Program-made: the position numbers and the translations under genes
NCBI GenBank assembly: GCA_900552525.1
Contig: UNSK01000037.1
Coordinates: forward strand, 1-20,745
Direction: 5' to 3'
Source: Candidatus Gastranaerophilales bacterium
GTDB taxonomy: Bacteria; Cyanobacteriota; Vampirovibrionia; Gastranaerophilales; Gastranaerophilaceae
DNA: 20,745 nucleotides
The notes under the pieces: model-generated
Told to the model about the DNA's origin: nothing
Databases searched by the model: none
Seen by the model: the letters and a program-made list of their open reading frames with translations, nothing else
Shown: positions 1-5,957 of the stretch, piece by piece
How positions within the stretch are numbered: position 1 is the first letter of the stretch
Layout of the letters: the number at the start of each line of letters is the position of its first letter

Positions 1-2
1 TG

Positions 3-161
3 AGAACACGAAAAAATCTTCCTGTGGATGAAAAAGCCTTTTTAAAAACATCAAAAGATAAAACCATAGAAGCTGGCAATATAAAAAAACAAGACGGTGC
101 TACGCTTGACTTTAATAAAGCAAGAGAAGCAATTAAAAAGGAATCAGAGTCAAAGTCTTAA
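3..161 (+). CDS. C-terminal end of an unknown protein (partial)
   Basis: One frame is open from the window edge to a TAA at 159-161 and gives 52 residues ending in a Lys/Glu/Ser-rich tail. The other two forward frames stop within the first 45 bases. The tail is hydrophilic and charged, and no domain is recognisable. It converges on the PurD-like gene and overlaps its last 12 bases; no terminator hairpin is visible between them. The start lies outside the window, so function cannot be judged. Confidence 0.55.
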   Translation, partial: RTRKNLPVDEKAFLKTSKDKTIEAGNIKKQDGATLDFNKAREAIKKESESKS

Positions 162-923
162 TTCATTGAGTTTTTGATAAATAGCCGAGATTAGGACGAA
201 AATTATATCGTCATCAAAACTCGGAAATTCAAGATTGAACCCAAGATTATAAAGTTTTTCATCAGAAAGCATGACTCTTGATGTTATATATCCTATAAAA
301 TTTGGGTTTTCTTGGACAAACATACATTCAAGTTTGTCATTATAAGTTTTTGTATCTAGTCCTTGAGGCGAAAAAGTTATAAGATTTTTGCCGTCAAAAA
401 AGGAATATAGCAAAAATTCTTCACCTTTTATGTATCTTTCCAAAAATATTGACTTAGCTATTTCTGGAGAATAATCATAAATATCCTGTCTTATTTTTAT
501 AACTTCTTCCAAAGAATTTGCAAATCTCAATACTCCATCTGCTCGAACCACTATGGGAAATTCCTCGGGATAGCTGAGTACATCAGGTGTATCAATCCCG
601 TATTTTGCAGTCATCTTGCGTGCAAAATCACTTGATAAGATAAGCTGTGTCCAGAATGAATTAAGTGCAATACAGTTTACAAAACTTTTCCTCAAGACAT
701 CTGCAATCCCTTGCAAAATCATTTTTTCATCTTCGACTATAACAATGTCAATTTTTAAAGATTTGCATTTTTGAGCCAGTTCTTTAAAAGTATTAAATCT
801 GATGTCAACAGCACCTGAAGCCTCAAAGTTCGTAAATAATTTATTAAGATATTTTGATTTAAGTACAGCTTTGAGTGCTTTTGAACTCTCATCAGCAATA
901 ATTAATACGTTTAATGACTGCAT
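150..923 (-). CDS. Truncated, degenerate PurD-like (GAR synthetase/ATP-grasp) protein
   Basis: The 257-residue product follows the order of phosphoribosylamine-glycine ligase. It has a Rossmann-like N-terminus (about residues 4-60), a stretch like the PurD segment before its ATP-grasp domain (about 95-115), VVRADG at 125-130 in place of VVKADG, and LERYIKGEE at 161-169 matching the EE-x-LDGEE strand. Bona fide PurD is about 420 residues. Here the N-terminal Gly-rich loop, the AAGKGV loop and the whole C-terminal half of the ATP-grasp domain are missing, so catalysis is unlikely. I chose the ATG at 923 over an upstream TTG at 941 because GGAGGG sits 8-9 nt before it. It overlaps the stop of the PurN-like gene by 13 bases, implying coupled translation. 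The role is unknown; family resemblance is fairly clear, activity is not. Confidence 0.7.
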   Translation of the reverse strand: MQSLNVLIIADESSKALKAVLKSKYLNKLFTNFEASGAVDIRFNTFKELAQKCKSLKIDIVIVEDEKMILQGIADVLRKSFVNCIALNSFWTQLILSSDFARKMTAKYGIDTPDVLSYPEEFPIVVRADGVLRFANSLEEVIKIRQDIYDYSPEIAKSIFLERYIKGEEFLLYSFFDGKNLITFSPQGLDTKTYNDKLECMFVQENPNFIGYITSRVMLSDEKLYNLGFNLEFPSFDDDIIFVLISAIYQKLNELRL

Positions 924-1378
924 CCCCTGCACCCTCCGCAATTTGAAATATTTCTGAGGTCAAAAGCTTCATTTTTTAGTAATTTTTCTATTACTATAGG
1001 ATAAATAACTTGCTCAAGATAACAGAGCTGCTTTTCTATATCTTCAAAGTGAGCATCATTAGGAATAAAAAGCGGATACTGCGCAATAATTCTTTCCGGT
1101 TTTGTAAAATAAACCGTTATTCCTGTAACCTTAACTCCGGCCAGAAAAGCATCCTTTACAGGTTCATCACTATTGAAAGAAGGAAGTAAAGAATGATGGC
1201 ACTTAAGCAGCTTAATATTTTCTTCACCTCTATAATTAACAGAAACAACAAGATCATAAATTTGATAGTTTTCCGGCAGATTTGTGAAGCAATCAACTTC
1301 AACAATATCTTCCAGCTGACAAATAATTGCATCAATAACAGGCGAATATTCGGAATATAAAATTGCAAGCTTTTTCAT
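911..1378 (-). CDS. PurN-like formyltransferase-fold protein with CxxCxxC tail
   Basis: The 155-residue product resembles phosphoribosylglycinamide formyltransferase. The segment KCHHSLLPSF (59-68) lines up with the PurN signature NIHPSLLP, and residues 85-103 and 122-134 match the following strand and the C-terminal helix (IYPIVIEKLL versus IYPLVISWF). Of the catalytic Asn-His-Asp triad only His61 remains: Asn is Lys59, and the loop carrying the Asp (LDGGP in E. coli) is deleted. The N-terminal nucleotide-binding half is also shorter than in PurN (about 210 residues). The protein ends in CGGCRGCSH (C147, C150, C153, H155), a possible metal or thiol site not found in PurN. It is first in an operon with the PurD-like gene and appears to be leaderless. 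A non-enzymatic or altered role is inferred. Confidence 0.7.
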   Translation of the reverse strand: MKKLAILYSEYSPVIDAIICQLEDIVEVDCFTNLPENYQIYDLVVSVNYRGEENIKLLKCHHSLLPSFNSDEPVKDAFLAGVKVTGITVYFTKPERIIAQYPLFIPNDAHFEDIEKQLCYLEQVIYPIVIEKLLKNEAFDLRNISNCGGCRGCSH

Positions 1379-1384
1379 AGCAAT

Positions 1385-1393
1385 ATTTTAGCA
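1385..1393 (-). promoter_or_regulatory. Extended -10 promoter for the PurN-like gene (leaderless start)
   Basis: On the minus strand TGCTAAAAT is followed by exactly six bases (ATTGCT) and the ATG. Transcription would begin at or next to the A of the ATG. There is no Shine-Dalgarno and no good -35, which fits a TGn-extended -10 promoter. Confidence 0.55.
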
Positions 1394-1458
1394 TGTTTAA
1401 TTATTTTGAACATACTGAAAAATTTTACTGGTGTAATCTTTAAGCAAAATATTATGAG

Positions 1459-1887
1459 TTACTTAGTAACTTCTGTAAAAACAAACCCTGAGTTTTTATC
1501 ATAAGAGATTGTATATCTTTTATTAGGTTCGACATTTACTTCGATTTTTTGCGGATCATATGTTGTTCTTACGGATTTATATATAATACCCGGCCTTACT
1601 TTCTCATATTGTAATTCCAAAATTGTTGTACCCGGTAATAAATTGTATGCTCTTTCTCCCCAACCTTCAACAGTTTGAACAGGAGCTTCTCCATTTATTG
1701 TAAGAACTGATACAGTATGGTTAAATCCTAACGGATTCCATTGACAGTCCTTGATAATCATAACTGATGCATCAGGATGTTCTTCCAAATATTTCTTTTT
1801 ATGTCCATTGTGGATTTGCATTGCAAATGCCGAATACAAAAAGCCTGCTAAACAAATACCGCCTACTAATAAAATATACTGCAACAT
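1459..1887 (-). CDS. Membrane-anchored small protein, function unknown
   Basis: The 142-residue product has one N-terminal hydrophobic helix (about residues 2-22) followed by a soluble, beta-rich domain, so it is probably an anchored protein with most of its mass outside the membrane. The stretch LLPGTTILELQYEKVRPG (about 83-100) resembles the 'LPAG-x-H-x-V-x-V-x-Y' strand pairs of small beta-sandwich lipoprotein domains, but I cannot assign a family. There is no lipobox. AAAGGAG lies about 10 nt before the ATG. It sits 20 bases downstream of the next gene upstream on the same strand (1908-2369), also a membrane protein, so the two are probably one transcript. Confidence 0.7.
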   Translation of the reverse strand: MLQYILLVGGICLAGFLYSAFAMQIHNGHKKKYLEEHPDASVMIIKDCQWNPLGFNHTVSVLTINGEAPVQTVEGWGERAYNLLPGTTILELQYEKVRPGIIYKSVRTTYDPQKIEVNVEPNKRYTISYDKNSGFVFTEVTK

Positions 1888-1907
1888 AATCTTATTCTCC
1901 TTTCCTG

Positions 1908-2369
1908 CTATTTCTTAATCGTTTCAACCTTTATTACCTGTTTATTTTCATTTTTTGCCCCCAAATCTTCTAATAATTGTTCGTAATCTTCGCCTTTCAG
2001 ATTTGACGCATCAATATAATTTTCTTTTCCTGTTTCTTTACATACGTAATAAATATCCTGATCGTCTTCATTTTTTGTTTTGCAGTCTTTTGGATATTCA
2101 GACCAGTAATATTGTTCAATATCAAAAATATTAATTACTTTATTGCATCTTTTAACAACCATTTTTTTATCCTCAGTCAGTATTATTGATATAAAATCTG
2201 TGTAAAAGACTTTTATCAAGAAAAACGCCAGAACTGCTGCAGCACCAATGACTGCAAACAAAAAACTATGAGTTAGCTTACATGCAAGATTATAAACAAA
2301 CCAAGACGCACACAGCCCCAACAGTGTTTCAAACATCATCTTTGTGAATTTTGATTTATACTCTTTCAT
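1908..2369 (-). CDS. Two-helix membrane protein with cytoplasmic domain, function unknown
   Basis: A 153-residue protein with two adjacent hydrophobic helices (about residues 13-31 and 36-56), followed by a charged domain of about 95 residues beginning with strand-like segments (IILTEDKKMVVKRCNKVINIFDIEQYYWSEYP is the full stretch, shown here only by its ends: IILTED at the start, WSEYP at the end). This layout resembles bacterial PH-like (bPH) membrane proteins, but that is a guess. I chose the ATG at 2369 over the one at 2381 because the upstream ATG is part of the ribosome-binding site itself: GGAGG occupies 2375-2379, five bases before the chosen start. It is the first gene of a likely two-gene unit with 1459-1887. 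Confidence 0.7.
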   Translation of the reverse strand: MKEYKSKFTKMMFETLLGLCASWFVYNLACKLTHSFLFAVIGAAAVLAFFLIKVFYTDFISIILTEDKKMVVKRCNKVINIFDIEQYYWSEYPKDCKTKNEDDQDIYYVCKETGKENYIDASNLKGEDYEQLLEDLGAKNENKQVIKVETIKK

Positions 2370-2477
2370 TTTTTCCTCCATAGAATACTAAATTAACACT
2401 AAAAAAACAATTTATTTTATTGATTAAGCATACAATAAAATTTCTTTATGTAAATACTGTTTATAAAAATTTATCAA

Positions 2478-2513
2478 ATAAAAAAGAGATAGATTTTCAT
2501 CTATCTCCTTTTT
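2478..2513 (-). terminator. Terminator of tRNA-Met
   Basis: A perfect 9-bp stem (GAGATAGAT/ATCTATCTC, loop TTTC) is flanked by an A-run and a T-run, so it can act in both directions. On the minus strand it begins within a few bases of the tRNA 3' end. Confidence 0.8.
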
Positions 2514-2515
2514 AT

Positions 2516-2589
2516 TAGCAAGGGAGAGATTCGAACTCTCGACCTCACGGGTATGAGCCGTGCGCTCTCACCAACTGAGCTACCTTGCC
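2516..2589 (-). tRNA. tRNA-Met (CAT)
   Basis: The minus strand folds into a 74-nt cloverleaf. The acceptor stem is GGCAAGG/CCTTGCT (one G-U pair), the D arm GCTC/GAGC, the anticodon stem CACGG/CCGTG with loop CTCATAC (anticodon CAT at 2553-2555), and the T arm GAGAG-TTCGAAT-CTCTC, with discriminator A. CCA is not encoded. The arms look like elongator Met; tRNA-Ile2, which has the same anticodon before modification, is the alternative. Confidence 0.92.
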
Positions 2590-2605
2590 ATAAATGACAA
2601 GATTT

Positions 2606-2634
2606 ATTCTCGCATAAACATTTTTAAATATCAA
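2606..2634 (-). promoter_or_regulatory. Probable promoter of tRNA-Met
   Basis: On the minus strand TTGATA is separated by 17 bp from GAGAAT, which is preceded by TGC. The -10 matches the consensus at four of six positions. Initiation would fall about 10 nt before the mature tRNA. Confidence 0.4.
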
Positions 2635-2684
2635 GCCTAAACACAAATAATAGCAAAAATTATATTTACAGAATTTATATCAAT

Positions 2685-3437
2685 ATGAGAATACAAAATC
2701 CGACGATTTATAAACAAGCCCATCTAATGCCACAATTCAAGAGCAGCCGAATTTTAACACCCCAATATGATGAATTTATCAGCAGCTATATAAGCAAAGT
2801 CATAACAAATGAAAAGGGGAAACTAAAGGCTGTTATATACAAAACTCCGCTGCCTGTTCTTAAAATTTTTAAAAACATGGAAAATCCGAAAGATGTATTT
2901 GCAAAAGAACGGTTCTACACTCACTTACATTCAGAGGAAGAAATAAGACGTATAAGCGAAGCTCTTAAATATAATAAAGAAATTGGCAGTACTGCAGTAA
3001 AGGCTTTAATTGGCTTCGGAGCCTTTGCATTTGCCTTTGAAACGGAGGATGGACTCGTGCTAAAAATCACAGAAGGAGAACACTTTCCCTATGGACGGAA
3101 ACCGGCAGATTTTGACCTGCCTGTAATAAAAAGCGGAAAAATAAGCCCGAATGACCGCCTCTATTATTACCTTGAAGAAAAAGTCAGACAGGATAATTTG
3201 GAAGATGCTGAAATCGTCAAACTAATTCAGTATATTCAGTCAAAAGGCTACTCAATGAGAGATTATCTAAAAGATTTCGCAGAGCCTGATGCCCCGCACG
3301 CAGAAATAAAGCAAAAACAATTCGGCAGGGCGTCAGACGGTAAAATATACCTTATAGACCCCGGATGTGCATATCTGCAAACAGAAGAAAAGACAGGATT
3401 TTTCAAAAGGGTACTGGAAAAAATAAGGAACCGTTAA
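2685..3437 (+). CDS. Small protein-kinase-fold protein with altered catalytic loop
   Basis: A 250-residue protein with kinase landmarks in order: a Gly-rich loop at 109-118 (IGFGAFAFAF), a VLK lysine at K127, a catalytic-loop-like segment starting at H205, and DPG at 225-227. From H205 to DPG the spacing is exactly that of HRDxKxxN...DFG, but the key residues are changed: HRD is HAE (D to E207), K209 is kept, Asn is Q212 and DFG is DPG. The C-lobe is almost absent, since only about 23 residues follow DPG. The N-terminal 90 residues are unrelated and of unknown role. No signal peptide is present, so it is presumably cytosolic or delivered by an unknown route. It could be an atypical kinase or a pseudokinase. 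No Shine-Dalgarno precedes the ATG; AT-rich TTTATAT lies just upstream. Confidence 0.65.
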   Translation: MRIQNPTIYKQAHLMPQFKSSRILTPQYDEFISSYISKVITNEKGKLKAVIYKTPLPVLKIFKNMENPKDVFAKERFYTHLHSEEEIRRISEALKYNKEIGSTAVKALIGFGAFAFAFETEDGLVLKITEGEHFPYGRKPADFDLPVIKSGKISPNDRLYYYLEEKVRQDNLEDAEIVKLIQYIQSKGYSMRDYLKDFAEPDAPHAEIKQKQFGRASDGKIYLIDPGCAYLQTEEKTGFFKRVLEKIRNR

Positions 3438-3452
3438 AAGGTTCCTTATTTT
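3420..3452. terminator. Bidirectional terminator between convergent genes
   Basis: A perfect 13-bp stem (AAAATAAGGAACC with its complement, loop GTTAAAA) overlaps the stop codon of the kinase-like gene and lies five bases before the stop of the minus-strand gene. It has A/T ends on both sides, so it can serve both transcripts. Confidence 0.85.
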
Positions 3453-3456
3453 GAAA

Positions 3457-3779
3457 TTAATCATCTACTTCTTGAACAGGTCTAGGAGCATTGTTTTCCA
3501 TTCTATGTTTCATCATTTTCTTATGGAAATCACCTCTGTGCCCCCTATAGAAGTGCTGAGGTCCAAAATCCGGCCTAAACATCATCTGCTGACAAGGACA
3601 AGGTGCTGGCATAGGCATAGGTACAGGCATTGGAGGTTTATGTATTGCTGCAAATAAGCTTAAAGCTAAATACACACCTACAAAAGTTCCCGCTGCTACA
3701 ACTAAAAATTTTCTAAATCCTTTGCTATGGCAAAAACAATTACATTTTTTTCTTCTTCAATTTTAATTTCATCTGACAT
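3457..3779 (-). CDS. Cys/His/Met/Pro-rich single-pass membrane protein, frameshifted at an A7 run
   Basis: An ATG at 3779 with AGGAGA about 8 nt upstream starts a frame that stops after 25 codons. A one-base backward shift at the A7 run (3745-3751 on the opposite strand) would continue into the long open frame and give 107 residues: an acidic/Lys N-terminus, Cys-rich KCNCFCH, one membrane helix (about residues 22-45), a Met/Pro repeat (PPMPVPMPMPAPCPC) and a His/Met/Arg-rich tail. Without the shift, only the 72-residue C-terminal part can be made, from a GTG at 3675 that cuts the membrane helix. The heptamer A-AAA-AAT is a feasible -1 slippage site, so recoding, transcript slippage, a recent frameshift or a sequence error are all open. 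The composition suggests metal binding; no family is recognised. Confidence 0.55.
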
Positions 3780-3856
3780 AATTTACTCTCCTTTTTTATA
3801 CAATTCTGGCGGGCTTCATCCCGTCGTTATACTAATCTATATTTATAAACGATTGT

Positions 3857-3892
3857 AACATTTAAAATGTTCATTTATGCTAAAATATTGTT
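3857..3892 (+). promoter_or_regulatory. Extended -10 promoter with palindrome at -35 (C_GCAxxG_C_C gene)
   Basis: TGCTAAAAT (3878-3886) is followed by six bases and the ATG at 3893, so the mRNA is likely leaderless. A perfect 7-1-7 palindrome, AACATTTAAAATGTT (3857-3871), covers the expected -35 position and may be an operator. The core is almost identical to the promoter of the PurN-like gene. Confidence 0.5.
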
Positions 3893-4339
3893 ATGGGAAT
3901 TTATTCTAAGAAAGCTTGTGAATATTTTAAAGATGGTTACAATTGTGCACAGTCAGTTCTTCTGGCTTTTTCAGATATTATAGGTTTTGACAAAGAAACC
4001 TCGCTAAAGCTCTCCTCCTCTTTTGGCGGCGGCATGGGGCGTCTGAGAGAAGTTTGCGGAGCAGTGAGTTCTATGTTTATGGTTGCAGGCCTCTTGAAAG
4101 GATATACTACACCTAATAATGACGATATTAAAGGAAATCACTATTCACTTGTTCAAGATTTAGGAAACGAATTTAAATCCGAATGCGGATCTATTATATG
4201 CCGTGACCTTCTAGGACTTCCGGAAGGAGCAGATACACCGGCTCCTTCTAAACGAACTGAACAGTATTATAATGAACGCCCTTGCGAAAACTGTATTAAA
4301 ACAGCGGCTGAAATTATAGAACGCAGACTCTTAAATTAG
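3893..4339 (+). CDS. C_GCAxxG_C_C family redox-associated protein
   Basis: The 148-residue product matches the C_GCAxxG_C_C family: GYNCAQSV near the N-terminus (C18), FGGGMGRLREVCGAVSSMFM (C55, in the position of the family's C-GCAxxG signature), then C98, C103 and a terminal C131-x2-C134 pair. Proteins of this family are predicted redox-active or metal-binding, but the biochemical role is not established. The Cys residues are all present, so it looks intact. The start is set by homology and by the promoter six bases upstream; there is no Shine-Dalgarno. Its last nine bases overlap the end of the convergent CcdA-like gene, a thiol-redox membrane protein. Confidence 0.85.
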   Translation: MGIYSKKACEYFKDGYNCAQSVLLAFSDIIGFDKETSLKLSSSFGGGMGRLREVCGAVSSMFMVAGLLKGYTTPNNDDIKGNHYSLVQDLGNEFKSECGSIICRDLLGLPEGADTPAPSKRTEQYYNERPCENCIKTAAEIIERRLLN

Positions 4340-5041
4340 AGGTGCAAATGTTTTATAATACAGGTACAACGCAACCAGTATAAGCAAAACACCGCTTACT
4401 TTCAGTAATACGGCAGACATGCCGGCAAAATTCTTGAGATTTTTTACACCGGAAGTAAACAGCCCTGCAATAATCAATATTAACCCCTGACCAACAGCAA
4501 ATAAAAACAGCATCAAAACCGCTGCTGCCAGATTTTTTCCCATAGCTGCAAAAGCCATTATACCCGCTAGAATAGGCGTTGAGCAGGGAGTTCCGGCAAG
4601 TGCAAAAGCAATCCCCAGAAGCACAGGGTAAAGGAATAACGAGTTAGTGTTATTTACAGGCATAGCTTTAATTATAACCGGCATATCAAACTCTAAAACA
4701 TCCGTAAGCTTAAGTCCCATTACAAGAAGCAAAGACGCCATAATCAAGGTAAAATATCCGCCTAGCGTAGATGCAAAAACACTTCCTGTAACTGCACATA
4801 TAATACCGATAATAGAAAATACTATTGCCGTACCAAAAATAAAACAGCATAGCTGTATAAATGTTCTAAGCGGAGTTTCTTTCGAGTACCCGCCGACATA
4901 ACCAATTATAAGCGGCAGCATCGCAAGCGAACACGGCGAAATTGACGCAAGCACCCCTCCGGCAAAGGATGCTGCAAACATCAGCATCCAAACCCCGATT
5001 CCTGTTGAACCGGACGAAAATATCTGTACTAAATTATCCAT
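4331..5041 (-). CDS. CcdA/DsbD-family thiol-disulfide transport membrane protein
   Basis: A 236-residue protein with six predicted membrane helices. The two signature cysteines of the CcdA/DsbD-beta family are in place: SPCSLAMLP (C37, first helix) and GTPCSTPIL (C153, fourth helix). Such proteins pass electrons from cytoplasmic thioredoxin across the membrane to extracytoplasmic thiol partners, for cytochrome c maturation or general disulfide reduction. It overlaps the upstream thioredoxin-like gene by eight bases (ATGGATAA), indicating translational coupling and a dedicated partner. No cytochrome c assembly genes are nearby, so a general reductive role or defence of exported thiols is more likely. 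ScsB-type reduction is another option. Confidence 0.85.
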   Translation of the reverse strand: MDNLVQIFSSGSTGIGVWMLMFAASFAGGVLASISPCSLAMLPLIIGYVGGYSKETPLRTFIQLCCFIFGTAIVFSIIGIICAVTGSVFASTLGGYFTLIMASLLLVMGLKLTDVLEFDMPVIIKAMPVNNTNSLFLYPVLLGIAFALAGTPCSTPILAGIMAFAAMGKNLAAAVLMLFLFAVGQGLILIIAGLFTSGVKNLKNFAGMSAVLLKVSGVLLILVALYLYYKTFAPLI

Positions 5042-5426
5042 TTATTAACTCTTTCAAATAATTTTCTAATACCTGCGGCTGCATTGTTCCTTCAATGCGT
5101 CTTAAAGTTTTACCATTTGCATCCTTAAACACTGTTGTAGGAACAAGCTTGACTTCATAAGTTTTAATCAGCGTCTTTGTTTCATTGTCCTTTTGAGTAA
5201 CATTAATCTGCTTCAATGTAATGTCTTTATTGTATTTAGGAAAAACTTCTTCAAAAACCTTTTCCAATTCCTGACACTCGTAGCACATAGGTGAGGCGAA
5301 TTTAATTACCTCAGGCCCTGATGAAGCAAACGAAGGCGGCGTTGTTAATTTGTCGCGTGAAAGCCCAAAGTAAGCTACGAGCGGTACAAGAAAAATAAGT
5401 AGAATAATGATAATATTTCTGTTCAT
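5034..5426 (-). CDS. Membrane-anchored thioredoxin-like protein
   Basis: The 130-residue product has an N-terminal hydrophobic anchor (about residues 4-21) followed by a thioredoxin fold: FASPMCYECQELE carries the active-site pair C48 and C51 (CYEC), and VPTTVF gives the cis-proline P96. The catalytic domain would face the periplasm or cell exterior, where it could receive electrons from the CcdA-like protein encoded immediately downstream with an 8-base overlap. AAAAGGAGAG lies about 7-8 nt before the ATG. The 121 bases between this gene and the repressor gene hold no clear hairpin; a weak TTGTGC-16-TAGACT promoter is possible there. Confidence 0.85.
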   Translation of the reverse strand: MNRNIIIILLIFLVPLVAYFGLSRDKLTTPPSFASSGPEVIKFASPMCYECQELEKVFEEVFPKYNKDITLKQINVTQKDNETKTLIKTYEVKLVPTTVFKDANGKTLRRIEGTMQPQVLENYLKELING

Positions 5427-5547
5427 AGACTCTCTCCTTTTATGTATTGGACAGAAGGCTGGATTACAGCTCTACCCTTAGTCTACCATATAATAAATCT
5501 TGCACAAAAAAAATATAATCCCTTGTCAGGCAATATTACAAAATCAG

Positions 5548-5838
5548 TTATTCACTAACGTGCTCCAGCGCCATTTCTAAAACAGTTCTTACATGCTCAT
5601 CACTTAGTGCATAAAAAACATTTTTACCGCGTTTTTCAGTCCTAACCAGTTTTGCACTTCTGAGAGCCTTAAGTTGATGTGATACAGCAGATTTGGTCAT
5701 ATTTAGCGCAGCTGCAAGTTCTCCCACACACATTTCTTTTGCTTCAAGCGCAATAAGCAGCTTTATTCTGGTCACATCTCCAATTATCTTAAAAAAATCT
5801 GAAAGCTCGTATATTGTATCATTATCAACATTTTGCAT
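5548..5838 (-). CDS. ArsR/SmtB-family zinc-responsive repressor
   Basis: A winged-helix repressor of 96 residues from the ATG at 5838. It is very like cyanobacterial SmtB: MCVGELAAAL (alpha-3), KSAVSHQLKALRSAKLV (recognition helix), then the wing. The alpha-5 metal site is complete, with Asp and His in SDEHV and His and Glu in LEHVSE. These match SmtB D104, H106, H117 and E120 (CzrA D84, H86, H97, H100), so Zn(II) is the expected signal. The CadC alpha-3N double Cys is reduced to one Cys, as in SmtB. An upstream TTG at 5874 also opens the frame, but it lies inside the -35 box; the ATG is exactly six bases after the -10, so I take it as a leaderless start. It probably represses itself and the divergent ATPase-FeoAB operon. 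Confidence 0.88.
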   Translation of the reverse strand: MQNVDNDTIYELSDFFKIIGDVTRIKLLIALEAKEMCVGELAAALNMTKSAVSHQLKALRSAKLVRTEKRGKNVFYALSDEHVRTVLEMALEHVSE

Positions 5839-5844
5839 AATCAT

Positions 5845-5874
5845 ATAATAGTTGAATATTTGCTCACATGTCAA
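5845..5874 (-). promoter_or_regulatory. Promoter and operator of the SmtB-like repressor gene
   Basis: On the minus strand TTGACA (5869-5874) and TATTAT (5845-5850) are 18 bp apart. The 16-bp operator-like sequence GTGAGCAAATATTCAA (5852-5867) fills the spacer except for one base on each side. ATGATT separates the -10 from the ATG, so the transcript is expected to begin at the start codon. This is a 15/16 match, in the opposite orientation relative to its promoter, to the site at 5910-5925. Confidence 0.75.
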
Positions 5875-5903
5875 ACTATTGTAAAGAATTGTTTACCTGA
5901 CGC

Positions 5904-5933
5904 TTGACAGTTGAATAGTTGCTCAACTATAAT
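5904..5933 (+). promoter_or_regulatory. Promoter and operator of the P-type ATPase-FeoAB operon
   Basis: TTGACA (5904-5909) and TATAAT (5928-5933) are consensus boxes 18 bp apart. Between them lies TTGAATAGTTGCTCAA (5911-5926), an imperfect palindrome of the SmtB/CadC type. A perfect 7-2-7 inverted repeat, ATAGTTGCTCAACTAT (5915-5930), overlaps it and enters the -10. A bound repressor would block the polymerase site directly. Confidence 0.8.
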
Positions 5934-5957
5934 ATAGATATAAAAAGAGGTAATTAT

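Noticed and set aside
924..941. Upstream TTG start for the PurD-like gene
   Set aside because: The codons between are themselves the ribosome-binding site for the ATG at 923.
3802..3826. GC-rich hairpin (GGCGGG/CCCGTC) between divergent genes as a terminator
   Set aside because: Short stem with a G-T pair and no T-run on either strand; no gene ends there.
5839..5874. TTG start for the SmtB-like repressor
   Set aside because: The TTG is the first half of the -35 box TTGACA; the ATG at 5838 fits the family start and the -10 spacing.
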